Positions 1 to 8,058 of a DNA stretch of 47,916 nt are shown piece by piece. Location: positions 1 to 47,916 of IMG/VR virus record IMGVR_UViG_3300022150_000094; one strand, 5' to 3'. The stretch's first letter is position 1, and every line of letters starts with the position of its first letter. Below the pieces are notes generated by a model. That model did no database searches and was not told the DNA's origin. It saw nothing but the letters and a program-made list of their open reading frames with translations. This DNA comes from a virus. The translations under genes and the position numbers were made by a program.

Positions 1-390
1 TCAGGGACCGGAGAAGGTGTTTTTCTGATCGCCCCAGCTCAGTGGGAACGGCTCCATGAGTCGGGCGAGCGTGACGGCGCCGCCTTGTCGTCCTTGGAGA
101 ACGGCCTCGATGATGCCAGGTTCAAGCTGCGTGAGGCGCAGGATGCGCGTCATATAGGACGTCGCGATCTCCTCGCGCTCGGCCAGTTCGGCGATGGTGG
201 CGAACTCACCCGACTCGAGCATCCGCTTCCAGCGGAAGGCGCGGGCTAGCGCCTTGACCAGCGTGTTGTCCGCCTTGCGGTCTGGCTGGACGCCATCAGG
301 CAGCTGCATTTCCTTGCGCCCGCCGCGCTTCACGACGCGGAACGGAACGTGGAGCGTCACGGTGTCGAGGATCGGCGACCCGCGGGTCAT
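1..390 (-). CDS. Helix-turn-helix (ParB-HTH-like) protein of the recombinase operon
   Basis: 129 aa, complete: its stop codon is the first three bases of the window. Residues about 55-100 (FATIAELAEREEIATSYMTR) read as a helix-turn-helix of the ParB/KorB type, so DNA binding is inferred. Its ATG overlaps the stop of the recombinase gene as ATGA, which makes it the last cistron of a four-gene operon read right to left and probably translated by coupling. Small proteins of this kind commonly follow DUF2924-linked serine recombinases in alphaproteobacteria, though their role is unknown; a recombination-directionality or regulatory function is possible but not shown. No enzymatic motif is visible. 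Confidence 0.8.
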   Translation of the reverse strand: MTRGSPILDTVTLHVPFRVVKRGGRKEMQLPDGVQPDRKADNTLVKALARAFRWKRMLESGEFATIAELAEREEIATSYMTRILRLTQLEPGIIEAVLQGRQGGAVTLARLMEPFPLSWGDQKNTFSGP

Positions 391-1697
391 GCGGCCGCTC
401 CCATGACTCCGGCCAGCATCTCACGCGCGAGGCAGCCGAGGCCGTCAACGCGTAGCCGGACGTTCAGGCCATCCGTCCCGATGTCGACGCGCTCAACCAG
501 CAGCGCCACGATGCGGGCCTGCTCGGCGGGGAACAGTTCGTCCCACAGCGGGTCGAGCTGCTTTAGCGCTGCGCGGGCGTCGGCCTCAGTGATTTCGTCG
601 TCCTGCGCCCGAGCCGCTCTGAACGTGCCTGCCACAATCTCGGGCTGGCGAAAAACGGTGCGAAGCTGGTCGATGACGGCGGCCTCTATCTCGCCCGCTG
701 GCACACGGCCGACCGGGCACGATCCAGCGCCATGTTTCAGCACCGTCTGGCTCACATAGTAGCGATACAGCCGCCCGCCCTTGCGGGTATGCGTCGGAGA
801 GAAGGCCGCACCATCTGGGCCGAACAGCAGCCCCTTCAGCAACGCGGGCGTGTCGGCGCGAGTGCGGGCGGCGCGTTTCCGGGGACTCTCCTGCAGGATG
901 GCGTGGACCTTGTCCCAAACTGCCTTGTCGATAATTCCGTCATGCTCGCCGGGGTAGCTGTCGCCTTTGTGCACGGCCTCGCCGATGTAGGCGCGATTGT
1001 TCAGCAGGCGATACAGGTACTTTTTGTCGATCCGATTGCCACGGCTCGTCTGGACACCTCGCGCCGCCAGTTCCCGCGCCAGTTCTGTGCCGGAGCCGAT
1101 TTCGATGAAGCGGGCGAAGATCCAGCGGACATTGGCGGCATCGTCTTCCTTTACGATCAGTTTGCGGTCTTTCACCTCGTAGCCCAGCGGGGGCACGCCG
1201 CCCATCCACATGCCCTTCATCCGGCTGGCGCGGACCTTGTCGCGGATCCGCTCGGCCGTCACCTCGCGTTCGAACTGGGCAAAGCTAAGCAGGATGTTCA
1301 GCGTCAGCCGCCCCATAGACGTGGTGGTATTGAACGACTGGGTGACGGAAACGAACGTGACGTTGTTCCGATCGAATACCTCGACCAGTTTTGAGAAATC
1401 CATCAGTGAGCGCGACAGGCGGTCGATCTTGTACACGACGACGACATCAACCAACCCATCCTCAATGTCTTCCAGCAGCCGCCTCAACCCGGGCCGCTCC
1501 AGCGTGCCGCCGGAGATGCCACCGTCGTCATATTGATCACGGACCAGCACCCAGCCCTCGGAACGCTGACTGGCAATGTAGGCCTCACAGGACTCACGCT
1601 GGGCGTGGAGACTGTTGAATTCCTGCTCGAGGCCTTCCTCAGAGGATTTCCGAGTATATACGGCGCAGCGCAGTTTTCTGACGACGGGTTTGGTCAT
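387..1697 (-). CDS. Large serine recombinase (resolvase/invertase family), probable phage integrase
   Basis: 436 aa. The N-terminal resolvase domain has YTRKSS at residues 14-19, with the catalytic serine expected at Ser18, and IDRLSR at 91-96. The central 'recombinase' domain contains GTELARELAARGVQTSRG and LYRLLNNRAYIG. A C-terminal zinc-ribbon-like region follows (about 330-380), with PDGAAFSPTH, YYVSQTVLKHG and a single CPVG rather than a full Cys cluster. I start it at MTKPVVRK because AGGAGGGG lies just upstream and the ATG overlaps the DUF2924 stop as ATGA; the frame stays open 52 codons further upstream but without support. Family members carry out conservative site-specific integration and excision. 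It is the only integrase-like gene in the window and lies at its left end, so it probably mobilises the element. Confidence 0.93.
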   Translation of the reverse strand: MTKPVVRKLRCAVYTRKSSEEGLEQEFNSLHAQRESCEAYIASQRSEGWVLVRDQYDDGGISGGTLERPGLRRLLEDIEDGLVDVVVVYKIDRLSRSLMDFSKLVEVFDRNNVTFVSVTQSFNTTTSMGRLTLNILLSFAQFEREVTAERIRDKVRASRMKGMWMGGVPPLGYEVKDRKLIVKEDDAANVRWIFARFIEIGSGTELARELAARGVQTSRGNRIDKKYLYRLLNNRAYIGEAVHKGDSYPGEHDGIIDKAVWDKVHAILQESPRKRAARTRADTPALLKGLLFGPDGAAFSPTHTRKGGRLYRYYVSQTVLKHGAGSCPVGRVPAGEIEAAVIDQLRTVFRQPEIVAGTFRAARAQDDEITEADARAALKQLDPLWDELFPAEQARIVALLVERVDIGTDGLNVRLRVDGLGCLAREMLAGVMGAAA

Positions 1698-2146
1698 GCG
1701 CCCCTCCTGTGGTTTTTCAGCCCGAAGAACACCCAGCCGTTCCACCGTGTCCCGGTGATGGCGCGGGCAATGGCCGACAGGGACTTGTAAGGCCGTCCCT
1801 GCCATTCGAACCCGTCGGCGGTAACCGTGACGATCTGCTCGGTGCCCTGCCACTGGCGCAGCAGCCGTGTGCCGACGATAGGTTTCAGATCAGCGCGGAT
1901 GCGGCTCTTCTTACGATCGCCGCCGTCTAACTGCTCGCCGAGGGCTTCGAGCCGTTTCACCGTGTCCGGCTTGAGCCCGCCATAGGTCAGCTCTTGAATG
2001 CGGTAGGCCAGTCGGCTTTCGAGATACCGGCGATTGAATGGTGGTGGCTCGCTGTCGAACAACTCGCGCCATTGCTGCTTCAGGTCAGGCGTCGACGTTG
2101 TCTTAAGTGCGGCTAGGCGCGCTGGGATGAGATCGGGTTTGGTCAT
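1694..2146 (-). CDS. DUF2924 domain-containing protein
   Basis: 150 aa starting MTKPDLIPARL, with GGAGAAA upstream of the ATG. The core (LKQQWRELFDSEPPPFNRRYLESRLAYRIQ split over residues 22-52) and the C-terminal RPYKSLSAIARAITGTRWNGWVFFGL match the DUF2924 family as I know it. That C-terminal part resembles small DNA-binding domains found next to recombinases. It overlaps the recombinase downstream and the small gene upstream by ATGA on each side. Family members nearly always accompany this recombinase type, so a recombinase accessory role is inferred; the biochemical function is unknown. Confidence 0.88.
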   Translation of the reverse strand: MTKPDLIPARLAALKTTSTPDLKQQWRELFDSEPPPFNRRYLESRLAYRIQELTYGGLKPDTVKRLEALGEQLDGGDRKKSRIRADLKPIVGTRLLRQWQGTEQIVTVTADGFEWQGRPYKSLSAIARAITGTRWNGWVFFGLKNHRRGA

Positions 2147-2346
2147 GAGTTTCTCCGGCGAGTTGGAGTTGCATGACGCCATTCGTCGGCCGGATAGTGT
2201 AGGCAACTTTCTCCTGTATTGTCAGATACTTCTGGCTGAGTGCGCATCCGCAGGCGAACCAGCCCGATAGCCAGCAGGCCACACAAGTCGGCGCGGCGTT
2301 CCGCTGGCGTCATCTGGTCGGCTGGAAATGGATTGGGTCGTTTCAT
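2143..2346 (-). CDS. Small protein leading the recombinase operon
   Basis: 67 aa, basic and unrecognised (MKRPNPFPADQMTPAERRADLCGLLAIGLVRL). The motif MTPAERRADLCGLLAIGLVRL is seen in many short proteins directly upstream of DUF2924 genes, from general knowledge of this neighbourhood. A GAGG lies just upstream of the ATG, and the stop overlaps the DUF2924 start as ATGA. As first cistron it probably sets translation for the operon. No catalytic or membrane feature is visible. Confidence 0.7.
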   Translation of the reverse strand: MKRPNPFPADQMTPAERRADLCGLLAIGLVRLRMRTQPEVSDNTGESCLHYPADEWRHATPTRRRNS

Positions 2347-2483
2347 GCGGGCCTCGGGTCGGTTGTCTCCCTAGGCTTCTACTCATAGGTCTCGAAAATC
2401 GTCCCAACTGCTGGTCCAACGGTTGCGGCAATATGGATGAGAACATATTATGAATACTCATTTCATAGAAAAGGGGATTCGCG
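2347..2483. promoter_or_regulatory. Divergent intergenic region between recombinase operon and accessory pair
   Basis: 137 bp between two divergently read operons, so promoters for both should lie here. The part nearest the plus-strand gene is strikingly AT-rich for this genome (about 2432-2470: AATATGG...CATATT followed by ATGAATACTCATTTCATAG). It includes an inverted AATATG/CATATT pair that could be an operator. No confident -35/-10 pair was assigned. The plus-strand gene has a strong AAAAGGGGA ribosome site. Confidence 0.45.
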
Positions 2484-3725
2484 ATGGCCGGAAATTTGAA
2501 AAAGTTCGTGAACCCCCGGTTCATCAAGACAATTGATCTGATACTGATGAAGGCATTGCTGACCCGTCACGAGGGCAAATTCGCCAGTTTCTCCGTCGAT
2601 CTGCTTGATCAGGAAGAGGATGCGGCGCGCGGCGCGCTGCACGACCTCCTGACGGGAGCCGAGGACAGTTATCCGGAAGGTCTGCGGGCCGATCTCCACC
2701 GGATTGCTGAACTGGGCGACAGGCGGGGCCTCGAAGTTATCCAGACCCAAGCCGATCGTCAGGGCATGGATCTGTTTCCGGATATGAAGTCCGGTGATGA
2801 GGATGCGCCGAACAAGGCACATGATCCGAAGCACATTGCGGTCCGGGTGTTTCTTGAACATCCCGACCTGTTCGATGCCGCCGCTGATCACATGGCGATG
2901 CTCGCCGCTGATCGGCTGCACGAATACGCCGGGCGGGAACGGGGTGTCACGATCGATCTGACGAAGGAGAAGGTCGAGGCGTTCAGGGCGGCTGTGGCCG
3001 AGCTGTTCCGCGATGCGTTCCTCGGAGATTACTGCCGGGTCGGCGATTACGCCGATGGCGACGAGATCAACCTCGTGGTCAGTCACGGCTCCATGGTCTC
3101 GACCATGCCGGTCGTCGAGGGCCTGCAGGAGCGGGTCATCAGCGTTCGGCAGATTGCCCATGCCGTTCTGCGCTATTCCGAGAACACCGGAATGCTCCGG
3201 CTCGCCCGGATCAGAAAAGCCCACCAGCCGGAGATCGCCGAACTCTTCGCCGCGATTATCTTGGAGCGGCCGGGCTTTTTCGACGGTGATGATGCACAAG
3301 ACCTCTACACGCTGCGACCGGTTGAACTCGCGGGCCCCGAATTCGCGTTTGATCATGCCTACGATCCCATGATTGACCGCGTCCTGATCATCGAGGCGGC
3401 GGCAGACCTGATGGTGCCTGGAAAGAAGGGATATCCGCGCGTGGCGCGGACGCTGCGGTCGCGCGACCTTGGCGGCGAAGCGCTTCGACATTTTGGTGGC
3501 ACGCCGGTGTCGTTTGCAGGATCATGGCGCCTTGGTGAAATCGTCTTTCGGATCCTGTTCAAGGGCGATGAAAAGCGCCAACCGCAGGTGACCGTCAAAC
3601 TGCGCCCGCCCGGCGTCGTGCAGTTCCGGCGCACCCAGCATGAGGCGCGGGTGATGTCCTTGATCGAACGAAACGGAATGACGAATGACCGAGACGATTT
3701 TGAGGTTGTTGACGCGGCTGAGTGA
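2484..3725 (+). CDS. Uncharacterised 413-aa protein, first gene of an accessory pair
   Basis: 413 aa; the ATG follows AAAAGGGGA at good spacing. I do not recognise a family. It is an acidic, mostly alpha-helical soluble protein with no signal peptide, membrane segment, Walker motif or obvious nuclease motif. The C-terminal third (RFRRTQHEARVMSLIERNGM) is basic. It overlaps the next gene by 41 nt, so the two are almost certainly co-expressed and probably act together. It sits between the integration module and the early operon, where temperate phages often keep lysogenic-conversion or superinfection-exclusion genes. A role in host or phage interference is only an inference from position. Confidence 0.8.
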   Translation: MAGNLKKFVNPRFIKTIDLILMKALLTRHEGKFASFSVDLLDQEEDAARGALHDLLTGAEDSYPEGLRADLHRIAELGDRRGLEVIQTQADRQGMDLFPDMKSGDEDAPNKAHDPKHIAVRVFLEHPDLFDAAADHMAMLAADRLHEYAGRERGVTIDLTKEKVEAFRAAVAELFRDAFLGDYCRVGDYADGDEINLVVSHGSMVSTMPVVEGLQERVISVRQIAHAVLRYSENTGMLRLARIRKAHQPEIAELFAAIILERPGFFDGDDAQDLYTLRPVELAGPEFAFDHAYDPMIDRVLIIEAAADLMVPGKKGYPRVARTLRSRDLGGEALRHFGGTPVSFAGSWRLGEIVFRILFKGDEKRQPQVTVKLRPPGVVQFRRTQHEARVMSLIERNGMTNDRDDFEVVDAAE

Positions 3726-4635
3726 AGCTGGCGACGACGCAATCATTCCGGGTGAGCTCGCTGCGCCTTTCTTTGGCCCGGTCTTTGACCGGTTGCTGGC
3801 GAAACGTGTCCTCGTCGAGCAGGCGCCACTCACCGATTGGGAGGTCTGCGATGCGTGTGAATGCGGGTTGCCATTTCGGCCGATCCGGAAAGAGGGCGAT
3901 GGATTTCGGGCTGAGTGTCCTCTCGATCGCCGACAGGATATCGATCTTACCGAGGACGATGTGCGCGTGTTCCGGATCGGCGCCACGGCGCTGGCATCCG
4001 TGATCGGCGCGGTGGCAGGGTTCGGCGCGGCCCCGAAACGCGCCGCGGAAAGGGCCTGGCGGCTCGGCGACACGCCATCGGGTCGGGCGGTGTTTCTTTC
4101 GCTTGAGCCTGCAGCCCTGACCGGAGACGGCATCATCGCATCGTTGCGCCAGGCGGCGCAGGGCTCGGACATCACGATCCTCGGACCGCAGTTGCCAGCC
4201 GAGGCTGCGCGGCGACATCACGATGCGGGCTTCCACGTGATCGAAACGCTAGAGGTGCTGATGCCTGCCTCGGATGGCCTCGGCGCCGCAATCAATGTGG
4301 CTGCTCTGTCGCCGGTCCCGATGGCGCCGGTGCTTCACGTTCGGAGAGCGACGGCCGAAGTTCAGTGGGATGGTCGCTCCGTCATTCTGTCGCGCCAGAT
4401 TTTCCCGGTGTTCGAGCGCCTGCTCGAGAAGGCGCTGTCGCGCGATCAGGTCGCCTCCGGATCGCATGTCGAAGGCACGACGGCGCGCGAGGCCAAGGAT
4501 CTGATCCGCGAGTTGCGCGACGCGTTCAAGGCCGCCGGGTTCACCGATGCCGAGAGCAAGGCACTGGTATTGACAGTTCGCAACCGGGGCTATCGGCTTG
4601 GCGTCCTCGCTTCGGATATCGTGGTTGACGGCTGA
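3685..4635 (+). CDS. Uncharacterised 316-aa protein with Cys cluster and C-terminal winged-helix-like domain
   Basis: 316 aa. An N-terminal segment contains CDACECG followed about 20 residues later by a further Cys (AECP), a possible zinc site (about residues 54-80). The middle (SDITILGPQLPAEAARRHHDAG) is alpha/beta in character. The C-terminal part, from about residue 237 (VILSRQIFPVFERLLEKALSR to RNRGYRLGVL), ends in the NRGYRLG pattern typical of OmpR-type winged helices (transcriptional-regulator C-terminal domain), which suggests DNA binding. The start is supported by GGA spaced 8 nt from the ATG, inside the upstream gene. It could be the sensor/regulator half of a two-component accessory unit with the 413-aa protein. 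No known family is assigned. Confidence 0.8.
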   Translation: MTETILRLLTRLSEAGDDAIIPGELAAPFFGPVFDRLLAKRVLVEQAPLTDWEVCDACECGLPFRPIRKEGDGFRAECPLDRRQDIDLTEDDVRVFRIGATALASVIGAVAGFGAAPKRAAERAWRLGDTPSGRAVFLSLEPAALTGDGIIASLRQAAQGSDITILGPQLPAEAARRHHDAGFHVIETLEVLMPASDGLGAAINVAALSPVPMAPVLHVRRATAEVQWDGRSVILSRQIFPVFERLLEKALSRDQVASGSHVEGTTAREAKDLIRELRDAFKAAGFTDAESKALVLTVRNRGYRLGVLASDIVVDG

Positions 4636-4649
4636 AACGCCAGTCCTCT

Positions 4650-6251
4650 TCACTCTTTGAGTGGCAAAGATATCCCCATCTCAGCCAACTTTAGCATCAG
4701 CGCTTCTCTCGAGATCGGTGCATCATATTGCCACTCAAGAAGGCGGACGCTGTTCGCCTCCAGCAGCAGTCGCTTTCGCTCATCCCGAACTTGTGCGTTC
4801 TTGAAACCCTCCTCGCCACCAAACAGTGCGACCGGCTCGTAATGCTGCTGGCCTTGATACTCCACTGCCAAGTTTATCTCGGGAATGTATATGTCGATCG
4901 ACTGACGGCCAAGAAACCACGGGCGCCATTGGTGCTTGGCGTTGGGCCAAATCGCACGGATTAGGTCAAGAAGTGCGAGTTCAGAAATCCACCCGCTCGC
5001 ACCGATCTCCGGTATAGATCGATCTCGGCGAAACGCGTCCTCTGCCAGCGCCATATGCCCCGCGAGCAGGCTCTCGACATTGGCGAAGCCGACATCGATG
5101 TTTACTGAGAAGATGCGTCCACGAGGCGCCGTAGAGTTGATGAACTGAGCCTGATATGCACGGTATGCAGGCCAGTCTGACGCGGGAGGCGGCACCGGGA
5201 TCATCCCCTGGCCAAATTCAGGGTCAAATCGAATCAGTTTTGAAAGCACGGGCGGATCGTCCTGCAACTCCTGATCAAAGTAGGCCACAAATGCCTCAAA
5301 CTCGTCATGCAGGCGGCCTGAGATGAGCGACGTCGCTGCGTACTTGCGAGCGATCAGCCTAACGTCATCGGCTCGGATCTCGCGATCTGTCAGAAATTTC
5401 AGATATATGACCTCATCCAAAAGGACCTCACGATCAGACCCTAGGACGGCCTCCACCAGATCCAACGCGTCAGAGAGGCGGTTCGCTTCCGTCAAGTTCA
5501 GAATCTGTTGCCACTTGGCGTCTGGATCCCAAGGGGGCGCGTCCTTCACGTCCAAGAGGTCCTGTGGAAGCCCACTGCCGTCGACGCCCCGAAACTGATC
5601 TCCCAAAGCACGTGCCTGCCAACTGTATCCGCGCGCCTGGTTGTTGTCCTGCCAGATCTTTTCCAGAGGAGTTGCCGCATTGCTGGACCACTGGGCGTTT
5701 TTGCGCTCCACATCAAAACCGGACTTTGCCGGATCACCGAACAGACCTGCTCCAATTGTCTCAACCAGCCGCTCGAATAGCCTTACATCATCTTGCCGAG
5801 TCCCAACCGAGACGAGAACGCGACAGGTGCCGGAGGTCTGTCGAAAAACGAAGGCGGCGTGCGACGCCAGATCCTTGGCGCGCTGGCGACGTGCCGCAGG
5901 CCCTTCCAGAAAATGAAGCCTGTGAGTTACTTCATCCGGAAAATCGGGATATATCAGCCGGACCGACGTAGTTGTCTTTGGTGCTCGCCTCTTCGGCGGT
6001 GGCTCGGGCCCATATTGATTCAACAGATCGCTGCAAAGCGAAGACAGCGATACGAAGTGAATCGCAGCGTTGCTTCCCGGCTCTCTTTTTGCAGCCAAGG
6101 TCGCGTAAAGCTTTTGCCACTTCGATAGATCCGCCCGATAGAACTCTCGGCTCATCCGGTTTGTAAGCGAGAGCTCGAATAGTTTCGCATTCCTGCGGAA
6201 TTCGTCGAGGCCGGCTTGTCCTTTGTCGACCGGCGGAGGCTTCAAGTTCAT
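4650..6251 (-). CDS. Large protein with C-terminal PD-(D/E)XK/Vsr-like nuclease domain
   Basis: 533 aa from the chosen ATG (MNLKPPPVDK). The frame stays open to 6443, with another ATG at 6353, but those extra codons have poorer G/C third positions and no ribosome site. The C-terminal ~110 residues carry SIDIYIPEINLAVEYQGQQH, then FGGEEGF and RDERKRLLLE. This is the pattern of restriction-endonuclease-fold domains in which the Asp of DIYIP, the Glu of EYQG and the following Gln form the metal site. The long N-terminal part is helical and unassigned, possibly a repeat scaffold. It runs convergently to the 2484-4635 pair, ending 14 bp from it, and divergently from the early operon. A DNA-targeting or defence nuclease is plausible but unproven. 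Confidence 0.78.
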   Translation of the reverse strand: MNLKPPPVDKGQAGLDEFRRNAKLFELSLTNRMSREFYRADLSKWQKLYATLAAKREPGSNAAIHFVSLSSLCSDLLNQYGPEPPPKRRAPKTTTSVRLIYPDFPDEVTHRLHFLEGPAARRQRAKDLASHAAFVFRQTSGTCRVLVSVGTRQDDVRLFERLVETIGAGLFGDPAKSGFDVERKNAQWSSNAATPLEKIWQDNNQARGYSWQARALGDQFRGVDGSGLPQDLLDVKDAPPWDPDAKWQQILNLTEANRLSDALDLVEAVLGSDREVLLDEVIYLKFLTDREIRADDVRLIARKYAATSLISGRLHDEFEAFVAYFDQELQDDPPVLSKLIRFDPEFGQGMIPVPPPASDWPAYRAYQAQFINSTAPRGRIFSVNIDVGFANVESLLAGHMALAEDAFRRDRSIPEIGASGWISELALLDLIRAIWPNAKHQWRPWFLGRQSIDIYIPEINLAVEYQGQQHYEPVALFGGEEGFKNAQVRDERKRLLLEANSVRLLEWQYDAPISREALMLKLAEMGISLPLKE

Positions 6252-6415
6252 GCGTTCGATTTCCAGTTCACTGCAAGCCGATGTTGCATCACCTGCGTGG
6301 CACTGTCGACATGTAGGCTCCAAAGGCACATGCGCCCCAAGCGCGATTCTCATTGGCTGACGGCTATGGGCTTTAATGGCTACTTGCACGAGACATTGAA
6401 GCTCAGGTCTGTAAG

Positions 6416-6455
6416 CCCCACCAACTCCCCACCTTATTCCCACCCCGTTCCCACC
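6416..6455. repeat. Four YCCCACC direct repeats at exact 11-bp spacing
   Basis: The 7-mers CCCCACC (6416), CCCCACC (6427), TCCCACC (6438) and TCCCACC (6449) are separated by four bases each, an 11-bp period close to one DNA helical turn. They lie in the 265-bp divergent region between the nuclease-domain gene (minus strand) and the sigma-like gene (plus strand). Face-to-face repeats of this type usually bind a cooperative regulator. An operator controlling the early operon is the natural inference; no binding protein can be named. Confidence 0.6.
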
Positions 6456-6516
6456 TGCGCGCCGACCGCATCCGGCACCTTGGGCTCATCAGAAACGATG
6501 ACCGAGGCGCACAGAG

Positions 6517-7113
6517 ATGCAGATCGAACTCTCCCCCAACGACATTGAAACCATCATCCGCGAGGCCGATGCAGCGGCGAGGCGACTGCGGCGGCGGCTG
6601 GGCTTGCCCGCCTGCGATCGCGAAGATCTCGGTCAAGATCTCCTGATCGATCTTCTGCGCCGTTTGCCAGCTTTTGATCCGGCACGCGGCAGCCTCGGCG
6701 CATTCGCAGGCCTGGTCCTGCGCAATCAGTCCTCACGGATCGCGATCCGGATGATGCGCGAACGCAGGGCGCAGGGTGGCGGGCTGCTGTCGCTCGATGC
6801 GCCCTCTGCCGGGGACGACCAGCATCCGCTCGCCGAGATAATCGGCGAGGACGAGGGTCTGTCGGCATGGCACGGCCAGGCGACCACAGCGCATGCCACC
6901 ACTGAGCAGCATCAGGCCGTGCAAACCGCGATTTCACGGTTGCCGCTCGAGGATCGGCGCCTCTGCGTAGCACTGGCACATCGTCCGGTTTCGGCGCTCG
7001 CCTCCGAAGGTTTCGGAAGCCGGTCCGGGCTCTACCGCCGCATCGCTGATCTCCGCCACGTCCTCACCGCCCACGGCCTGGGTCCGGTCTGGGACGATGC
7101 GGCAGCGGCCTGA
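6517..7113 (+). CDS. Sigma-70-like RNA polymerase sigma factor
   Basis: 198 aa. Residues 30-80 (CDREDLGQDLLIDLLRRLP, AFDPARGSLGAFAGLVLRN) match sigma region 2 in shape: an acidic start, DLxQDxxxxLL, then FDPxRGS and an aromatic position. The C-terminal part (ISRLPLEDRRLCVAL...SRSGLYRRIADLRHVL) resembles region 4, with a helix-turn-helix. GAGG lies 9 nt before the ATG. As first gene of the long early operon it may redirect host polymerase to phage promoters, as phage-borne sigma-like proteins do. The family call is good, but the target promoters are unknown. It is divergent from the nuclease-domain gene across the phased repeats. Confidence 0.82.
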   Translation: MQIELSPNDIETIIREADAAARRLRRRLGLPACDREDLGQDLLIDLLRRLPAFDPARGSLGAFAGLVLRNQSSRIAIRMMRERRAQGGGLLSLDAPSAGDDQHPLAEIIGEDEGLSAWHGQATTAHATTEQHQAVQTAISRLPLEDRRLCVALAHRPVSALASEGFGSRSGLYRRIADLRHVLTAHGLGPVWDDAAAA

Positions 7114-7135
7114 GTAGAGGGGAAAGGAGGAGATC

Positions 7136-7525
7136 ATGTTCATGGAAACCACACCCTTTATCACGGTCCGCGCCAGCCGACCGCTTTCCGAGATCGAGCT
7201 CTGCGCCTGGGTGGCGCAGGCCGTTCCCGGCGACCGTCTGGAATACCATCGTGGCTTTCTGGTGCTCGACGTATTCCCGATGTTCTCAAAGCTGTCGGAT
7301 GCGGCACGCGCTGAGTTGAGCAGGCTTGGATCGCGGGCCTTTTGGGCCGCTGAACTTGGACTCGTGCATCTCGTCCAGGAACGCGTGGGGCCCGACCAGT
7401 TCGCCTATATCGCCGTCGCCCGCCCCAAGCCGAAAGCCGCCTCTGTCTCCCTGTCCGAGCTGCTGCTCGCCGAACAGGGCCAGCCCTGCGACGCCACCGG
7501 TTCGAGTAGCAGGGCTGCCGCGTGA
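7136..7525 (+). CDS. Conserved early-operon protein of unknown function
   Basis: 129 aa; the start follows AAAGGAGG at ideal spacing. No recognised domain. The sequence reads as a compact alpha/beta protein (residues 10-100) with a low-complexity Ser/Ala tail. It lies 22 bp after the sigma-like gene and abuts the next gene, so it is part of the early transcription unit. Its neighbours are DNA-metabolism genes, so a replication or recombination accessory role is possible, but nothing in the sequence shows it. Confidence 0.75.
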   Translation: MFMETTPFITVRASRPLSEIELCAWVAQAVPGDRLEYHRGFLVLDVFPMFSKLSDAARAELSRLGSRAFWAAELGLVHLVQERVGPDQFAYIAVARPKPKAASVSLSELLLAEQGQPCDATGSSSRAAA

Positions 7526-7569
7526 TGCCCGCATTCCAATCCTTTTTCACCGATAACGGAGACCCATTC

Positions 7570-8058
7570 ATGCCATTCCCCGAGAACACTCCCACGCCCG
7601 ACGATCTGCCATCCCTCAGCGCGGCCGAGATCGCGGCGCTGCCGGTCGAGTTGCTGGCAATCCTGCAGCGCGAGATCGACGAGCGTCTGAAGCGCGATAA
7701 GGCCGCCAAGGCCCGCTTCGATGCTGGATTGGCTGTCCGCTACGCCACTCGCGCCACTGAGGAACGCCAAGCCACAGGCAAGGACACCGGCACCGTCCGG
7801 TTCGATGACGGCGATTTCACCGTGGTCGCCGATCTGCCGAAACGGGTGGATTGGGATCAGGATCGACTGGCCGCCATGGCCGCACGGATCCGCGATTCCG
7901 GGGATGATCCCGCCGAATATGTCGATCTCTCCTACAAGGTGCCCGAGCGCAAATACGCCGCCTGGCCCGAGGCGATCCGGCAGGGCTTCGAGCCCGCACG
8001 CACGGTGCGACCCGGCACGCTGAAAATCGAGATCCTCGCGCAGGGGGCCGACCGATGA
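7570..8058 (+). CDS. Conserved early-operon protein upstream of the Sak4-like ATPase
   Basis: 162 aa from ATG 7570 (MPFPENTPTPDD), which has GGAGA at good spacing. An in-frame ATG at 7525 overlaps the previous stop (TGATG) and would add 15 residues. No family is assigned. It has a helical acidic N-terminal half (LSAAEIAALPVELLAILQREIDERLKRD) and a C-terminal half rich in charged residues (VDWDQDRLAAMAARIRDSG, YVDLSYKVPERKY). Its stop overlaps the ATPase start as ATGA, so the two proteins are translationally coupled and may work together in phage recombination. Confidence 0.75.
   Translation: MPFPENTPTPDDLPSLSAAEIAALPVELLAILQREIDERLKRDKAAKARFDAGLAVRYATRATEERQATGKDTGTVRFDDGDFTVVADLPKRVDWDQDRLAAMAARIRDSGDDPAEYVDLSYKVPERKYAAWPEAIRQGFEPARTVRPGTLKIEILAQGADR

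Noticed and set aside
6353-6443. N-terminal extension of the nuclease-domain gene to 6443 or 6353
   Set aside because: These codons lose the third-position G/C bias and lack a ribosome site; the start remains uncertain but 6251 fits better.
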